Shown: positions 36,728 to 44,959, counted from the first letter of the stretch. The stretch is 64,000 nt of DNA from Maridesulfovibrio sp. (GCF_963666665.1 NZ_OY762999.1:4010001-4074000); one strand, 5' to 3'. The notes: generated from the sequence alone by a model not told the origin. Numbers and translations: made by a program.

Positions 36728-36880
36728 AAGTGTTCCCCGCGTGTGCGGGGATGATCCGTACTCCTAACAATAGGTTATGATTAGTTTTTAGTGTTCCCCG
36801 CGTGTGCGGGGATGATCCTGCTGAAGCCATGGCCATGGAGCGCGTTGATCCGTGTTCCCCGCGTGTGCGGGGATGATCCG
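36669..36880 (+). CRISPR. type I-E-like mini-array, 4 repeats and 3 spacers, no cas genes in window
   Basis: Repeats of 29 bp at 36669, 36730, 36791 and 36852, starting 'gtgttccccgcgtgtgcggg' and ending 'gatgatccg'; three are identical and the third ends in T instead of G. Spacers are all 32 bp (36698-36729, 36759-36790, 36820-36851). Repeat length, the ccccgc/gcgggg stem and the 61-bp period are those of subtype I-E, and the handle points to plus-strand transcription. No AT-rich leader is present: the sequence before repeat 1 is the coding region of the DUF3987 gene, so transcription from that operon is expected. No spacer is obviously derived from this window. Confidence 0.95.
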
Positions 36881-36930
36881 GGGTTATAGAGGAAGGGCTG
36901 TTGATTCTATACGCTGGTGTATTGGAATAA

Positions 36931-36996
36931 AAAATACTCCGAATTTAGACGCATGTCCGGGCTCCAATTGCCCGGGGCCTTCCAATTTCGGAGTGT
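36931..36996 (-). terminator. nested hairpin terminator of higBA
   Basis: Outer arms 'actccgaatt' (about 36936) and 'aatttcggagt' (about 36983), inner stem 'ccgggc' / 'gcccgg' (about 36957-36973). On the minus strand it is followed by a T-rich tract, as expected after higA. It also separates higBA from the CRISPR array read from the other side. Confidence 0.7.
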
Positions 36997-37060
36997 AAAA
37001 AAATAATATCCAAAAGTAATGTTGTTAAATCGCGACCATAAGGTGCAGTTGTAGGTTTTT

Positions 37061-37357
37061 TTACACCACCGCCCCCCGCCCCACAGGAGTAACCCCAGAC
37101 AAATCAACCTGACTGCGCACCTTGCCAAGGTCATAGTTGGCCTGCATAGCCAGCCAGCTTTCAGGGGTACGTCCGAGGACCTTTGAGAGGCGCAGGGCCA
37201 TTTCTGGGGATACCGCGCTCTTGGCATTCAGGACGCGGGCGAGAGTGGAGGGAGCCACGCCGAGCATCATTGCCAGCTTGCGACAGCTGAGATTGTATTC
37301 TTCCATATACACGGAGCTGATAAGCTCACCGGGATGTGGGGGATTATACATAGTCAT
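37061..37357 (-). CDS. higA: HigA antitoxin
   Basis: 98 residues, HigA type: 'PHPGELISSVYMEEYNLS' then an XRE helix-turn-helix ('CRKLAMMLGVAPSTLARVLN') and 'MALRLSKVLGRTPESWLAMQ' typical of the family. It binds and neutralises HigB and represses the operon. The start codon overlaps the higB stop by one base. Codons 70-90 (minus strand of about 37097-37155) are copied in decayed form at 43929-43988. Confidence 0.93.
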   Translation of the reverse strand: MTMYNPPHPGELISSVYMEEYNLSCRKLAMMLGVAPSTLARVLNAKSAVSPEMALRLSKVLGRTPESWLAMQANYDLGKVRSQVDLSGVTPVGRGAVV

Positions 37358-37635
37358 TAGTGGTAATCCTCGTAGTTTAAAATGTAGGCATTCCCGTCGC
37401 GGAATTCAAAGGTCAGTCGCCAATTGCCGTTAACGGTTATGGACCAGAGGTCTGCACGGCTTCCTTTGAGCTTGTGCAGCCTGAATCCGGGAAGGTTAAT
37501 GTCTTCCGCTTCCTGAGCCGTATCAATGACTGAAAGCTGGATTCTGAGCCGCTTAGAATGCTTGGCCTGTATCCCGGCTGTTGAACCGGATCGATAAAAT
37601 TTTTCCAGACCTTTGTGCTTAAATGTTTTGATCAT
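37357..37635 (-). CDS. higB: HigB toxin (RelE/ParE superfamily mRNA interferase)
   Basis: 92 residues with the HigB-1 pattern: 'MIKTFKHKGLEKFYRSGS' at the start and 'LPGFRLHKLKGSRADLWSITVNGNWRLTFEF' (read in two parts) ending 'YILNYEDYH'. HigB cleaves mRNA on the ribosome. Toxin-first order is normal for higBA and unlike most TA loci. The promoter and a perfect 17-bp operator are directly upstream. In a small integrative element such a module favours retention of the element. Confidence 0.93.
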   Translation of the reverse strand: MIKTFKHKGLEKFYRSGSTAGIQAKHSKRLRIQLSVIDTAQEAEDINLPGFRLHKLKGSRADLWSITVNGNWRLTFEFRDGNAYILNYEDYH

Positions 37636-37651
37636 TGTTCTTCATTAGTAT

Positions 37652-37679
37652 GTTGCGCACTGCGCAACGTTTTGTCAAG
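37652..37679 (-). promoter_or_regulatory. higBA promoter and operator
   Basis: Perfect inverted repeat GTTGCGCA-C-TGCGCAAC (37652-37668), preceded on the minus strand by a -35-like TTGACA (about 37673-37678) and followed by an AT-rich -10 area just before higB. A bound HigA dimer would cover the promoter, giving autoregulation. Confidence 0.75.
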
Positions 37680-37693
37680 AAGTGTTGAGGACA

Positions 37694-38881
37694 CTAGTTT
37701 TCTAAAACAGCCACAGCAGCTTTCAAATTGTCCGGAGCAAGATGGGCATACCGTTCTGTCATAGCCAGAGTGGAATGGCCCATGAGCTTTGCCACGGTAT
37801 AAAGTGGAGTGCCCCGCTGAACTAACCAGCTTGCGAAAGTGTGGCGCAGGGTATGGAAAACAACTTTCTGCCTACGGTCGTCGATACCGACATTTAATCC
37901 AAGCTCGTCAACAGCCTCATTGAAAAGTCTGGAGACCTCATTAAGCTTCTTACCGCGTTGTGCGCTGAAGACCGGCTTTTGGTCAGGGTCAACTTGCTTG
38001 CGCAGTTCTCGGAGTTCTTTCTTTACCTGTTTGGTCATGAAAGCGTGACGTGAGAATCCATTCTTGGCGTCACGTATCAGGATCATGTCTTCTGCAAAGT
38101 TCAGATCCTTCCATTCAAGCTCGATGATCTCGCCAGCTCTAAGGCCGCAGTAAAGGGAAACTAAAGAAACGCTATGCAGCAGGGGATTCTTTTTCAGCAA
38201 AACATCAAGAAGCTGATCAGCTTCATCTTCTGACAGGAAACGTGTGCGACGGTTGTCCATTTTGGGCATCTTGATTTTTTTGACCGGATTATCGCCTTTG
38301 AAAATATCTAAATTCTTGGCGACATTGTATACTTGGCGCACGGTTGCAAGGGCATACTGTATGGAGCGGGGGCTGCGTCCCTTTTCAGACATATTGGTTT
38401 TGATCTTTTCAAAGTCGGTCGCTGATACTCTGGCAAAAGGGCAGTCGCCAATGGCAGGTGAAATCCAGATACGGTATAAGCTTTCTTCTCTCTTCCATGA
38501 TTTGGCTGCTTTGTTGGCTTCCGCTTGTGGTCGATAGAATTGAGCCCAGATCTCATCAAAGGTGATACCCTTGTCTTTTTCAGCTCTCTCGCGTGCTTCC
38601 TGTTCTTCGAGTGCAGCGGCTGCCATTTCTTTTTTCTGCTTAAGCGTCTGGGGAAAATTGCCCTGAGTCTGGTTGACCTTAAGTTCACAAAGAACGTTCG
38701 CAGCATCTTGAGCTTTTACACCCTGACTAGCCCAGCCTATGGACTCGGTTTTGGTCTTCCCTTTGTATTTGTAGGTGATGGTAAAATACTTGTCCGGCTG
38801 AATGCCGTGCTTGCGGGTTTCGTGTTCCCGGTAACGCACTCCGGGGTACTTCGTCCTGTTCCACTTGGGTCTCGTTGCCAT
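37694..38881 (-). CDS. tyrosine-type site-specific integrase
   Basis: 395 residues from ATG 38881, for which 'ggagg' is five bases away; the frame extends to a CTC-rich region at 38935 but without a ribosome site. It has an N-terminal arm-binding region, a SAM-like core-binding domain (about 105-190, 'TFDEIWAQFYRPQAEANK') and the catalytic domain with Arg in 'YCGLRAGEIIELEW', HxxR in 'FHTLRHTFASWL', His in 'KLMGHSTLAM' and Tyr in 'TERYAHLAPDN'. All catalytic residues are present, so it should be active. Its 5' end lies about 160 bp from attR, and the 38940-39043 stretch is AT-rich, as for arm-site DNA. Confidence 0.95.
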   Translation of the reverse strand: MATRPKWNRTKYPGVRYREHETRKHGIQPDKYFTITYKYKGKTKTESIGWASQGVKAQDAANVLCELKVNQTQGNFPQTLKQKKEMAAAALEEQEARERAEKDKGITFDEIWAQFYRPQAEANKAAKSWKREESLYRIWISPAIGDCPFARVSATDFEKIKTNMSEKGRSPRSIQYALATVRQVYNVAKNLDIFKGDNPVKKIKMPKMDNRRTRFLSEDEADQLLDVLLKKNPLLHSVSLVSLYCGLRAGEIIELEWKDLNFAEDMILIRDAKNGFSRHAFMTKQVKKELRELRKQVDPDQKPVFSAQRGKKLNEVSRLFNEAVDELGLNVGIDDRRQKVVFHTLRHTFASWLVQRGTPLYTVAKLMGHSTLAMTERYAHLAPDNLKAAVAVLEN

Positions 38882-39043
38882 CATTACCTCCAAATTCTGT
38901 ACAACTCCTGTACAACTTTTTTTGAGTATGGACAATGATCCTAAGTGATAATTTGTGAAGCTTAATTGACTAAAAGTTCAATTAAAACAAATATTAAGTG
39001 AATTTAAATGAAATTGTGTGATTTGTTGTGAAACACCAAAAAA

Positions 39044-39102
39044 CGGACTCAAAATCCGCCGGGTTCACGCCCTTGCGAGTTCGAGTCTCGCTCCCGGTAC
39101 CA
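39044..39102 (+). repeat. attR: 59-bp direct repeat (3' part of tRNA-Leu)
   Basis: Exact copy of 29689-29747. Upstream of it the sequence is AT-rich element DNA; the 5' half of the tRNA is absent, so it is not a second gene. Confidence 0.95.
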
Positions 39103-39110
39103 GATAATAC

Positions 39111-39147
39111 AAGGACTTACAGCTTTTGAGTTGTAAGTCCTTTTTTT
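39111..39147 (+). terminator. original tRNA-Leu terminator, now next to attR
   Basis: Hairpin 'aaggacttaca' / 'tgtaagtcctt' followed by seven T. A decayed copy of the same hairpin is at 44026-44057. Confidence 0.85.
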
Positions 39148-39233
39148 GTAGTGTTTAAAATAAATTTTTCCAATTTTCCCATACAAAAACAAAGGAGATC
39201 GGATTAGAAAAGGGTACGAGGATGTCTCTTTGT

Positions 39234-40997
39234 TTATCTCTTAAATCTGCCGCGCAGGTGCAGGAGCAACGGTGCCAGCATAAGCAGTAACCATTCTACA
39301 CTGAAGGTTGCCTGCGGATTCAAAGTACATCCTGTGCCGGAACCGGAACTTGAACCTGTTACTACTGCCACCGGGTCGGATATTTTTCCAAGGTTTCGGT
39401 CCTCGTCATAGTCTCCATTATCTTTGATTACGAAATAGATGTAATATTCAGTGCCAAGGGTTGTGTCATCAGTCCGGGCCAAGTGGTTTCCATTTGCATC
39501 TGTTATCCACCAGTAGCCGTCGAGGCTGTATTCCGGTCCGGTAAGGGCGTAATTATTATATTCCTTGGACGTCCCGTTGGTATTGTAGAATTTCATAAGG
39601 GTCAGGTCGGAGACCTTTCCTGTGGGGATGGTTGTGGAACTGATACGGAAGGTTGCACTGCCTCCGTTTACATCGATGGTGGCGTTAAAGGAGTTTAAGT
39701 TGCTTTTGGGCGAGAAAGCGCCGGAGCTGTATTGGGTGGCCAGTTCCGTGCTGTCCATCTCTTTGGCAATGCTGGCGGAGACAGATACTGTTACCCCGTC
39801 TGCCTGAGTGTCGCTTGGGCAGACGCAGCCGGATTCGCTCTCTCCGGTATTCCGGTTGTTTTTTTGGAATCTGGGCCAGTCGGTGTCGGCAAGTCCTCCT
39901 GAATCTCCTTCTCTCGCATGCAGAGTCCGTTCTCCACCCATCCCTGGATTTATGCCGAAATAAATTGCTCCATCTTCTCCTATGGCTGGCGATATTGATG
40001 TCGGAGAACTATAAGATCCTGTGCTTATTGACCATTTAATGGAGCTGTCAGGGTTTATGGCATAGAAGGTGCTGTCTCCTGCACATACATAGATGGTTCC
40101 GTCACTGGCAATAGCTGGTGATCTTACATAACCGCCTGTTCCATATTTCCATTTTTCACTGCCGTCAGAATTCAGGGCATATAGATAATTGTCTGCCGCA
40201 CCGAAATAAATAATGCCGCCACTGCCGATGGCCGGGGAAGATGTTATTCCAGAGCCTGCTTGAAATTTCCATTTCAGGGTGTTGTCGGCTTTAAGAGCAT
40301 ATAAATTTGAGTCAGTTGAGCCGAAATAGACGACTCCATTACTGTCAATGGCAGGAGAAAATTTTATCTTACCACCAGCCTTGAAGGTCCATTTTAGTGT
40401 GCCGTCGGATTTTATTGCATATAAATTATAGTCATCTGCTGCTACATAAACAGTTCCGTCAGGACCTATTACCGGAGCAGAGGTAAGCGTAAGGTCTGTG
40501 CCATATATCCATTTTTGGGAACCATCGGAGTCTACGGCATGTAATTTACCGTCACCTGCTCCGACATATATTGTTCCGTCGCTGTTTATTGCCGCAGAAC
40601 GGGATATTCCGCTACCTGTGTCGTATATCCACTTTTCGGAACCATCGGAGTTTACGGCGTATAGCTTACCGTCACCTGCACCGACATAAATAGTCCCGTC
40701 ACTACTTATAGTCGGTGCTGAAGTGATTTCTCCTCCAGTTGTATAAGACCATTTTTCTGTTTTATCAGACTCAAGAGCGTATAGGTTTGTATCTTTACTG
40801 CCAACGTAAACCGTTCCATCACTGCCGATGGCTATACCTCCGAATTTTGCAAAATACCATTTTTCATTTCCTGCGGCAGCCAAGCCGGATGATGGTACCA
40901 GCATGGGCAGGAGCAGGGCGGAAAGCAGCATTAATGTGAATGCATACTGTTTCACAGCGGACATGGATTTGGAGTAAACGTACAGCGTGATTTTCAT
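39234..40997 (-). CDS. exported PQQ-type beta-propeller protein with C-terminal anchor signal
   Basis: 587 residues. A signal peptide lies at about 15-40 ('FTLMLLSALLLPMLVP'). About eight PQQ-like propeller blades follow (about 45-370), each with GTIYVGAGDGKLYAVNSDGS-like cores. A beta-rich domain (about 400-545) ends in a Gly/Ser linker, a Cys ('GTGCTLNPQ'), a hydrophobic helix ('WLLLMLAPLLLHL') and RGRFKR. That tripartite tail resembles the C-terminal sorting signals (GlyGly-CTERM/Synerg-CTERM type) that direct processing and surface attachment, so the protein is probably on the outer surface. The start is either ATG 40997 or ATG 40964; neither has a clear ribosome site. Confidence 0.85.
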   Translation of the reverse strand: MKITLYVYSKSMSAVKQYAFTLMLLSALLLPMLVPSSGLAAAGNEKWYFAKFGGIAIGSDGTVYVGSKDTNLYALESDKTEKWSYTTGGEITSAPTISSDGTIYVGAGDGKLYAVNSDGSEKWIYDTGSGISRSAAINSDGTIYVGAGDGKLHAVDSDGSQKWIYGTDLTLTSAPVIGPDGTVYVAADDYNLYAIKSDGTLKWTFKAGGKIKFSPAIDSNGVVYFGSTDSNLYALKADNTLKWKFQAGSGITSSPAIGSGGIIYFGAADNYLYALNSDGSEKWKYGTGGYVRSPAIASDGTIYVCAGDSTFYAINPDSSIKWSISTGSYSSPTSISPAIGEDGAIYFGINPGMGGERTLHAREGDSGGLADTDWPRFQKNNRNTGESESGCVCPSDTQADGVTVSVSASIAKEMDSTELATQYSSGAFSPKSNLNSFNATIDVNGGSATFRISSTTIPTGKVSDLTLMKFYNTNGTSKEYNNYALTGPEYSLDGYWWITDANGNHLARTDDTTLGTEYYIYFVIKDNGDYDEDRNLGKISDPVAVVTGSSSGSGTGCTLNPQATFSVEWLLLMLAPLLLHLRGRFKR

Positions 40998-41254
40998 GGT
41001 CGGCTCGGTTTTTTGTTTAATAACTATAATAAAAATTGATGGTTATCTTTGCAGAGTTTAGAAACGCAATTGTTGCTTAACATAAAAAAAGAATCATGGT
41101 TGTCCGTTAAAACACGTACAAATGCACTTTTTTTTAAATAAAATTGATGTTGAAAAAAATGCTTCAGCTTGTATGCTCCTGCATGTAGAGAGCCTCTGTA
41201 TGTACCATTTTAGGTAACCACTGTTGCGTTGAATAACCGGATAATCATCTAAGA

Positions 41255-43261
41255 ATGAAACACATTACTCCAGTCCATATATTTAAATCCGGCAGAAGCA
41301 TCTTTGTTTTGCTGGCAGTCCTGCTGTTGTTTTCTGCTGTTTGTCCGCAAAACGGGCATGCCGGAAAGCTGCTGGCCGAGGGAGGCATATTCGACCTGCG
41401 GCAACTGAGGCTTTCAGCAGGGGAAACATTGAGTCTTGACGGTGAATGGGAATTTTATTGGGACCGATTGCTTACCCCGGCTGATTTTGAGGAGGGCAAG
41501 CCGCAACCGGAAATGGACGGCTATTTCCCAATGCATCGATCATGGACAAGGTTTGAACTGGACGGCAAGAAGCTGGGCGGGACCGGGCAGGCCTCATTCC
41601 GTCTGAGGATGATGCCGGGACAGGATTTAGAGCGGTTGCATATTCGACTCTTTGATATTCACGAGGCTTACAGGTTCTGGGCTGACGGAAAACTCATCGC
41701 CCAGTGCGGTATACCGGGCAGTTCTGCGCAGGAGGAGTTCCCGGGCAGGTCGCTGGAATTGGCGGAGATAAATTTTTACGGCAAACCGGTGGAGCTGATA
41801 TTACAGGTTTCCAACTATCATTTCAGGACGGGAGGGGTGCCTGAACCTATCATGGTGGCCCATCCCGGAACACTGGAACACAAGCGCGCCCGTGACTGGG
41901 GACTGGCCCTGTTCTTTGCCGGATGCATGCTGATTATGGCTATCTATCATCTGGTGCTGTACCTGTTTCGTAAACGTGATCCGGCACCGCTTTATTTCAG
42001 CATCTATTGCCTGCTGGTAGTGGGCTACAGTGTAACCTCAAATACTTCACAATGGGTCGCATCGGCGATCCTGCCTTGGTGGAATCCGCAAGTGATGGAG
42101 TATTTTTCACTGGCCTGTTTTGTGATCTGGCCCTCACTGTTGTTTCGTTTTTTAGAAACTCTTTATCCTGAGGAGTTTCATCATAAGTTGCTTTATTTTC
42201 TTGATGGACGGATTGGCGTTTTTTTTCTCTTGCTGATTTTCGTTCCCGGACTGCCGTTGTACTGGTTTATTGCCATTTGTCTGCTGCAGATAATGATCTA
42301 TTCAGGCTACTACCTGCACCGGTTGGCACTATGCATTAAACGGGGAAGAAAAGGTGCGCAGTTTTTGATAGCCGGGTTGGCCGCGCAATTTATGGTCGGC
42401 TGGAATGATGCACTTACCCATACCGGGATAATAAAATCCATCTATCTTGCCGAGCCTGCGGTATGTTTCTTTGTCCTGACCCAGTCCCTTGCCATGGCGC
42501 AACGTTTTTCTGCTTCTTTTGATTCAGTGGAACGGCTTTCAAAGGAATTGGAAATCAAGAATATCTCCCTGCATGATGAAATGAATGAACGTAACAGGCT
42601 GGAGCAGAAGGTTGTGAACATCAGTGAAGAGGAACGCCGGCGTATCAGTCATGAACTGCATGACGGTCTGTGTCAGCAACTGACCGGGGCACGGTTGCGT
42701 TCATCCGCTCTTGCCCATAAACACAGGGATCTTGAAGATGCACAGGCTTTGCGCGAATTGGCTGATTTACTCAAGGAGTCTACTGATGATGCTTACAAAA
42801 CAGCACGCGGACTCTGGCCTGTGGAGCATGGTGCTTCCATGCCCGGCCCGTCACTGGAGACTCTTGTGCGCGATATTAGGGCGGCGACGGGAATCGACAT
42901 TGTTTTTAGCCTTAAGTCCCACTGTGTGAAATGTACAAACACCAATATCACTACTCTGTATCGCATTGCACAGGAGGCCCTGATCAATGCCGCCAAGCAT
43001 TCCGGAGCCGCAAAGATTCTAGTGGAATTGGAGTCCACCGGCGATGGGCGGGTTAAGCTGCAGGTGAAGGATAACGGTATCGGGCGCAGTGCTGCCGGTT
43101 CGCCTGACGGCGGGCTGGGAATGAGTATTATGGCCCACCGTGCCAAGCTCATTAATGCAGATTTACGGATTGAGGACGGTCCGCAGGGGGGGACTATTGT
43201 TACCTGCGTGGCCCCATGTTCCGTTTTGAAAATTTCAAATGACGTAGGAAATCAATTATGA
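41255..43261 (+). CDS. 7TM-DISM sensor histidine kinase (HisKA_3)
   Basis: 668 residues: signal/anchor, extracellular jelly-roll domain of the DISMED2 type (about 40-195, 'LDGEWEFYWDRLLTP'), seven membrane helices (about 210-420), then HisKA_3 with the phospho-acceptor in 'RRISHELHDGLCQQLTGA' (about 465-483) and a HATPase ('IAQEALINAAKHSGA', 'DGGLGMSIMAHRA'). Such kinases sense small molecules through the jelly-roll domain. The response regulator gene overlaps by four bases. A PQQ surface protein is divergently transcribed and may be a target or a source of the signal, which is inference. Confidence 0.92.
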   Translation: MKHITPVHIFKSGRSIFVLLAVLLLFSAVCPQNGHAGKLLAEGGIFDLRQLRLSAGETLSLDGEWEFYWDRLLTPADFEEGKPQPEMDGYFPMHRSWTRFELDGKKLGGTGQASFRLRMMPGQDLERLHIRLFDIHEAYRFWADGKLIAQCGIPGSSAQEEFPGRSLELAEINFYGKPVELILQVSNYHFRTGGVPEPIMVAHPGTLEHKRARDWGLALFFAGCMLIMAIYHLVLYLFRKRDPAPLYFSIYCLLVVGYSVTSNTSQWVASAILPWWNPQVMEYFSLACFVIWPSLLFRFLETLYPEEFHHKLLYFLDGRIGVFFLLLIFVPGLPLYWFIAICLLQIMIYSGYYLHRLALCIKRGRKGAQFLIAGLAAQFMVGWNDALTHTGIIKSIYLAEPAVCFFVLTQSLAMAQRFSASFDSVERLSKELEIKNISLHDEMNERNRLEQKVVNISEEERRRISHELHDGLCQQLTGARLRSSALAHKHRDLEDAQALRELADLLKESTDDAYKTARGLWPVEHGASMPGPSLETLVRDIRAATGIDIVFSLKSHCVKCTNTNITTLYRIAQEALINAAKHSGAAKILVELESTGDGRVKLQVKDNGIGRSAAGSPDGGLGMSIMAHRAKLINADLRIEDGPQGGTIVTCVAPCSVLKISNDVGNQL

Positions 43262-43890
43262 GCGAAAAGAATACTGCTGCCCGCGTGTTGCTTATTGATG
43301 ATCATCCTGCTGTGCGTGCCGGAATGCGTATGCTTCTGGAGACTTGCGAACATAAGGTGGTTGCCGAGGCGGGAAGCTGTTCCGAAGCTTTTGAAATTCT
43401 GGAAAATATAGCGTGTGAGGTCGCTTTGCTGGATTTGACCCTGCATGACCGTAGCGGATTGGAACTCCTTCCGGAACTTGAGAAACGCAACATTGCCGCG
43501 CTGGTCTATTCCATGCACGAAACCCCTTCCATTATTGACCGTTCATTTCGTGAAGGCGCGTTAGGTTATGTCACCAAGTGTGAAGATCCGGCAATTATCC
43601 TTGAAGCCATTGAAGTTATTTTGCACGGTAAACGTTTTCTCAGTCCGTACTCAGCTGAAGTTCTGGATAAAAAGGACGGACCGGTCCTGCAGTTGATTGA
43701 TTTGCTCAGTGATCGTGAACGGCAGATATATGAGCTTCTGGGGCAAGGATTAAGTAATACCGAAATGGCAGAAAAATTGGATATCAGCCCGCGTACGGTG
43801 GAGACATATTTCACCCGTATGGTTGCTAAGCTGGAGTTTGAAAATCGGAAGGAGTTACGGAAGTATGCTATTTCTGCGGGATCGATATGA
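43258..43890 (+). CDS. NarL/FixJ-type response regulator
   Basis: 210 residues. The receiver (about 8-120) has 'LLIDDHPAVR' and acceptor Asp in 'VALLDLTLHDRSGLELL'. The LuxR-type helix-turn-helix is 'LSDRERQIYELLGQGLSNTEMAEKLDISPRTVETYF' (quoted in parts: LSDRERQIYELL, LSNTEMAEKLDISPRTVETY). It is the partner of the upstream kinase (ATGA overlap). Its regulon is not visible; the divergent PQQ protein gene is the nearest candidate. Just past its stop lies decayed DNA from an older integration event. Confidence 0.93.
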   Translation: MSEKNTAARVLLIDDHPAVRAGMRMLLETCEHKVVAEAGSCSEAFEILENIACEVALLDLTLHDRSGLELLPELEKRNIAALVYSMHETPSIIDRSFREGALGYVTKCEDPAIILEAIEVILHGKRFLSPYSAEVLDKKDGPVLQLIDLLSDRERQIYELLGQGLSNTEMAEKLDISPRTVETYFTRMVAKLEFENRKELRKYAISAGSI

Positions 43891-43928
43891 GCTGCTGATG
43901 AACAACCGTTCCCAACAGGATTAATATC

Positions 43929-43988
43929 GACAAATCAACCTGACTGTGCACCTTACCAGGGTAGTAGTTGGCCTGCATAGCCAGTTGG
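43929..43988 (-). pseudogene. decayed higA 3' fragment
   Basis: About 60 bp matching 37097-37155 with roughly six differences. On the minus strand it still reads LAMQANYYPGKVHSQVDLS against LAMQANYDLGKVRSQVDLS in the intact HigA. No start or helix-turn-helix remains. Confidence 0.8.
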
Positions 43989-43998
43989 AACGGCCAAT

Positions 43999-44057
43999 GA
44001 GCCTCGCTCCCGGTATCAGACAAACAAGGACTTACAGCTTTATGGGTGTAAGCCCTT
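43999..44057 (+). repeat. relic of tRNA-Leu 3' end plus its terminator
   Basis: 43999-44018 matches 39083-39102 with two differences, and 44026-44057 matches the terminator 39111-39142 with several. It is an old, decayed attachment site 4.9 kb beyond the present attR. Confidence 0.8.
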
Positions 44058-44074
44058 GTATTGTCTGGAATGCT

Positions 44075-44959
44075 TTAGGGTGATGGCGTTCTTGTCATCA
44101 CAAACATACCGGAAAATATAATGAAAATCCCCAAAACAGACTGCATTGAACAGGGCTCTCCAAGAAAAAGAATACCCAGCATGGCGGCGACAAGCGGTTC
44201 TGCGAGGCCTAGGGTCAAGCCCGTGGAGAGTGAAAGTGTCGCTAATCCGGTTGCAAAAAGACAAAACGCGATTGCAGAACTTACCGTTCCGAGGAGCAGG
44301 ATTGACGTAGCCCCTTGAATGGATGCCATCCATGAGATGTCATTTATCAGGAGGAGTGGGCTCATTGCCATCCCACCGATGCAAAAGATCATTGCCATCA
44401 TCTCCTGCGCAGATCGGTTCGCCAGAATTATCTGACTGTTTGCAGCATAAATTGCGTAACCGGCACCAGCTCCTAATGCCGTGAACATGCCAAGGGGCTC
44501 AAGTTTAACATTTGCATCAAATGAAAGCATAGTTAGACCGAATATGCTTAACAGAGTGGCTATGGACCACGTTTTCCCGGGGGTTATTCCTCTAAAAAAA
44601 AAGTCAATCAGGCCACCGATTATGGGTGCGGAGCCAATGGCGATCACCGTACCTACAGCTACTCCCGTAAGACGTAATGCGACAAAGAAGCAAAGTTGAA
44701 ATAACACCAGACCGGCTGTGGCCATCAGCGTAGCCCGCTTGGGCCAGGGAATCTTTTTTGTGAATCCTGAAGTTAATTTTACCCATGGCAACATTATGAG
44801 GCCGCCCACAAGCAGGCGCATTGTGCCTACTACAAGAGGCTGACTTCCTTCCGGAGTAAGTGCTTGAAGAGTGCCTGTGGTGCCGAAACACAGGGCTCCC
44901 AGCAAGGCATATATGACTCCGGAAGATAGTCTCTTTCGAGAAATATTTGTTTGAAGCAT
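44075..44959 (-). CDS. DMT-superfamily exporter (EamA type)
   Basis: 294 residues with about ten membrane helices in two EamA halves: 'VIYALLGALCFGTTGTLQAL' opening the first and 'GAGAGYAIYAANSQIILANR' the second. The conserved 'GLAEPLVAAMLGILFLGE' occurs near the C-terminus. Family members export amino acids or other small metabolites through the inner membrane. The substrate is unknown. It is divergent from a GntR-type regulator with a perfect palindrome between them, so induction by its substrate is likely. Confidence 0.9.
   Translation of the reverse strand: MLQTNISRKRLSSGVIYALLGALCFGTTGTLQALTPEGSQPLVVGTMRLLVGGLIMLPWVKLTSGFTKKIPWPKRATLMATAGLVLFQLCFFVALRLTGVAVGTVIAIGSAPIIGGLIDFFFRGITPGKTWSIATLLSIFGLTMLSFDANVKLEPLGMFTALGAGAGYAIYAANSQIILANRSAQEMMAMIFCIGGMAMSPLLLINDISWMASIQGATSILLLGTVSSAIAFCLFATGLATLSLSTGLTLGLAEPLVAAMLGILFLGEPCSMQSVLGIFIIFSGMFVMTRTPSP

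Larger units (their letters stand above)
29689..39102. mobile_element. integrative element at tRNA-Leu(CAA), 9.4 kb
   Basis: The segment is bounded by exact 59-bp direct repeats (29689-29747 and 39044-39102), carries a tyrosine integrase next to the right end, an AlpA-like regulator and a DUF3987 primase-like gene, and has no capsid or conjugation genes. Cargo: an Rhs protein with candidate immunity protein, HigBA, a mini-CRISPR array and two unknown membrane proteins. The plan fits a P4-like satellite or small integrative element rather than a complete prophage. The original downstream flank of the tRNA, including its terminator, now lies at 39103-39147. Confidence 0.93.

Noticed and set aside
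36489..36767. A 92-codon plus-strand frame reading through two CRISPR repeats
   Set aside because: It overlaps the DUF3987 gene in another frame and continues only because repeats contain no stop in that frame.
39044..39102. Second tRNA-Leu gene
   Set aside because: Only the 3' 59 nt are present; the 5' acceptor strand and D-arm are absent, so it is attR.
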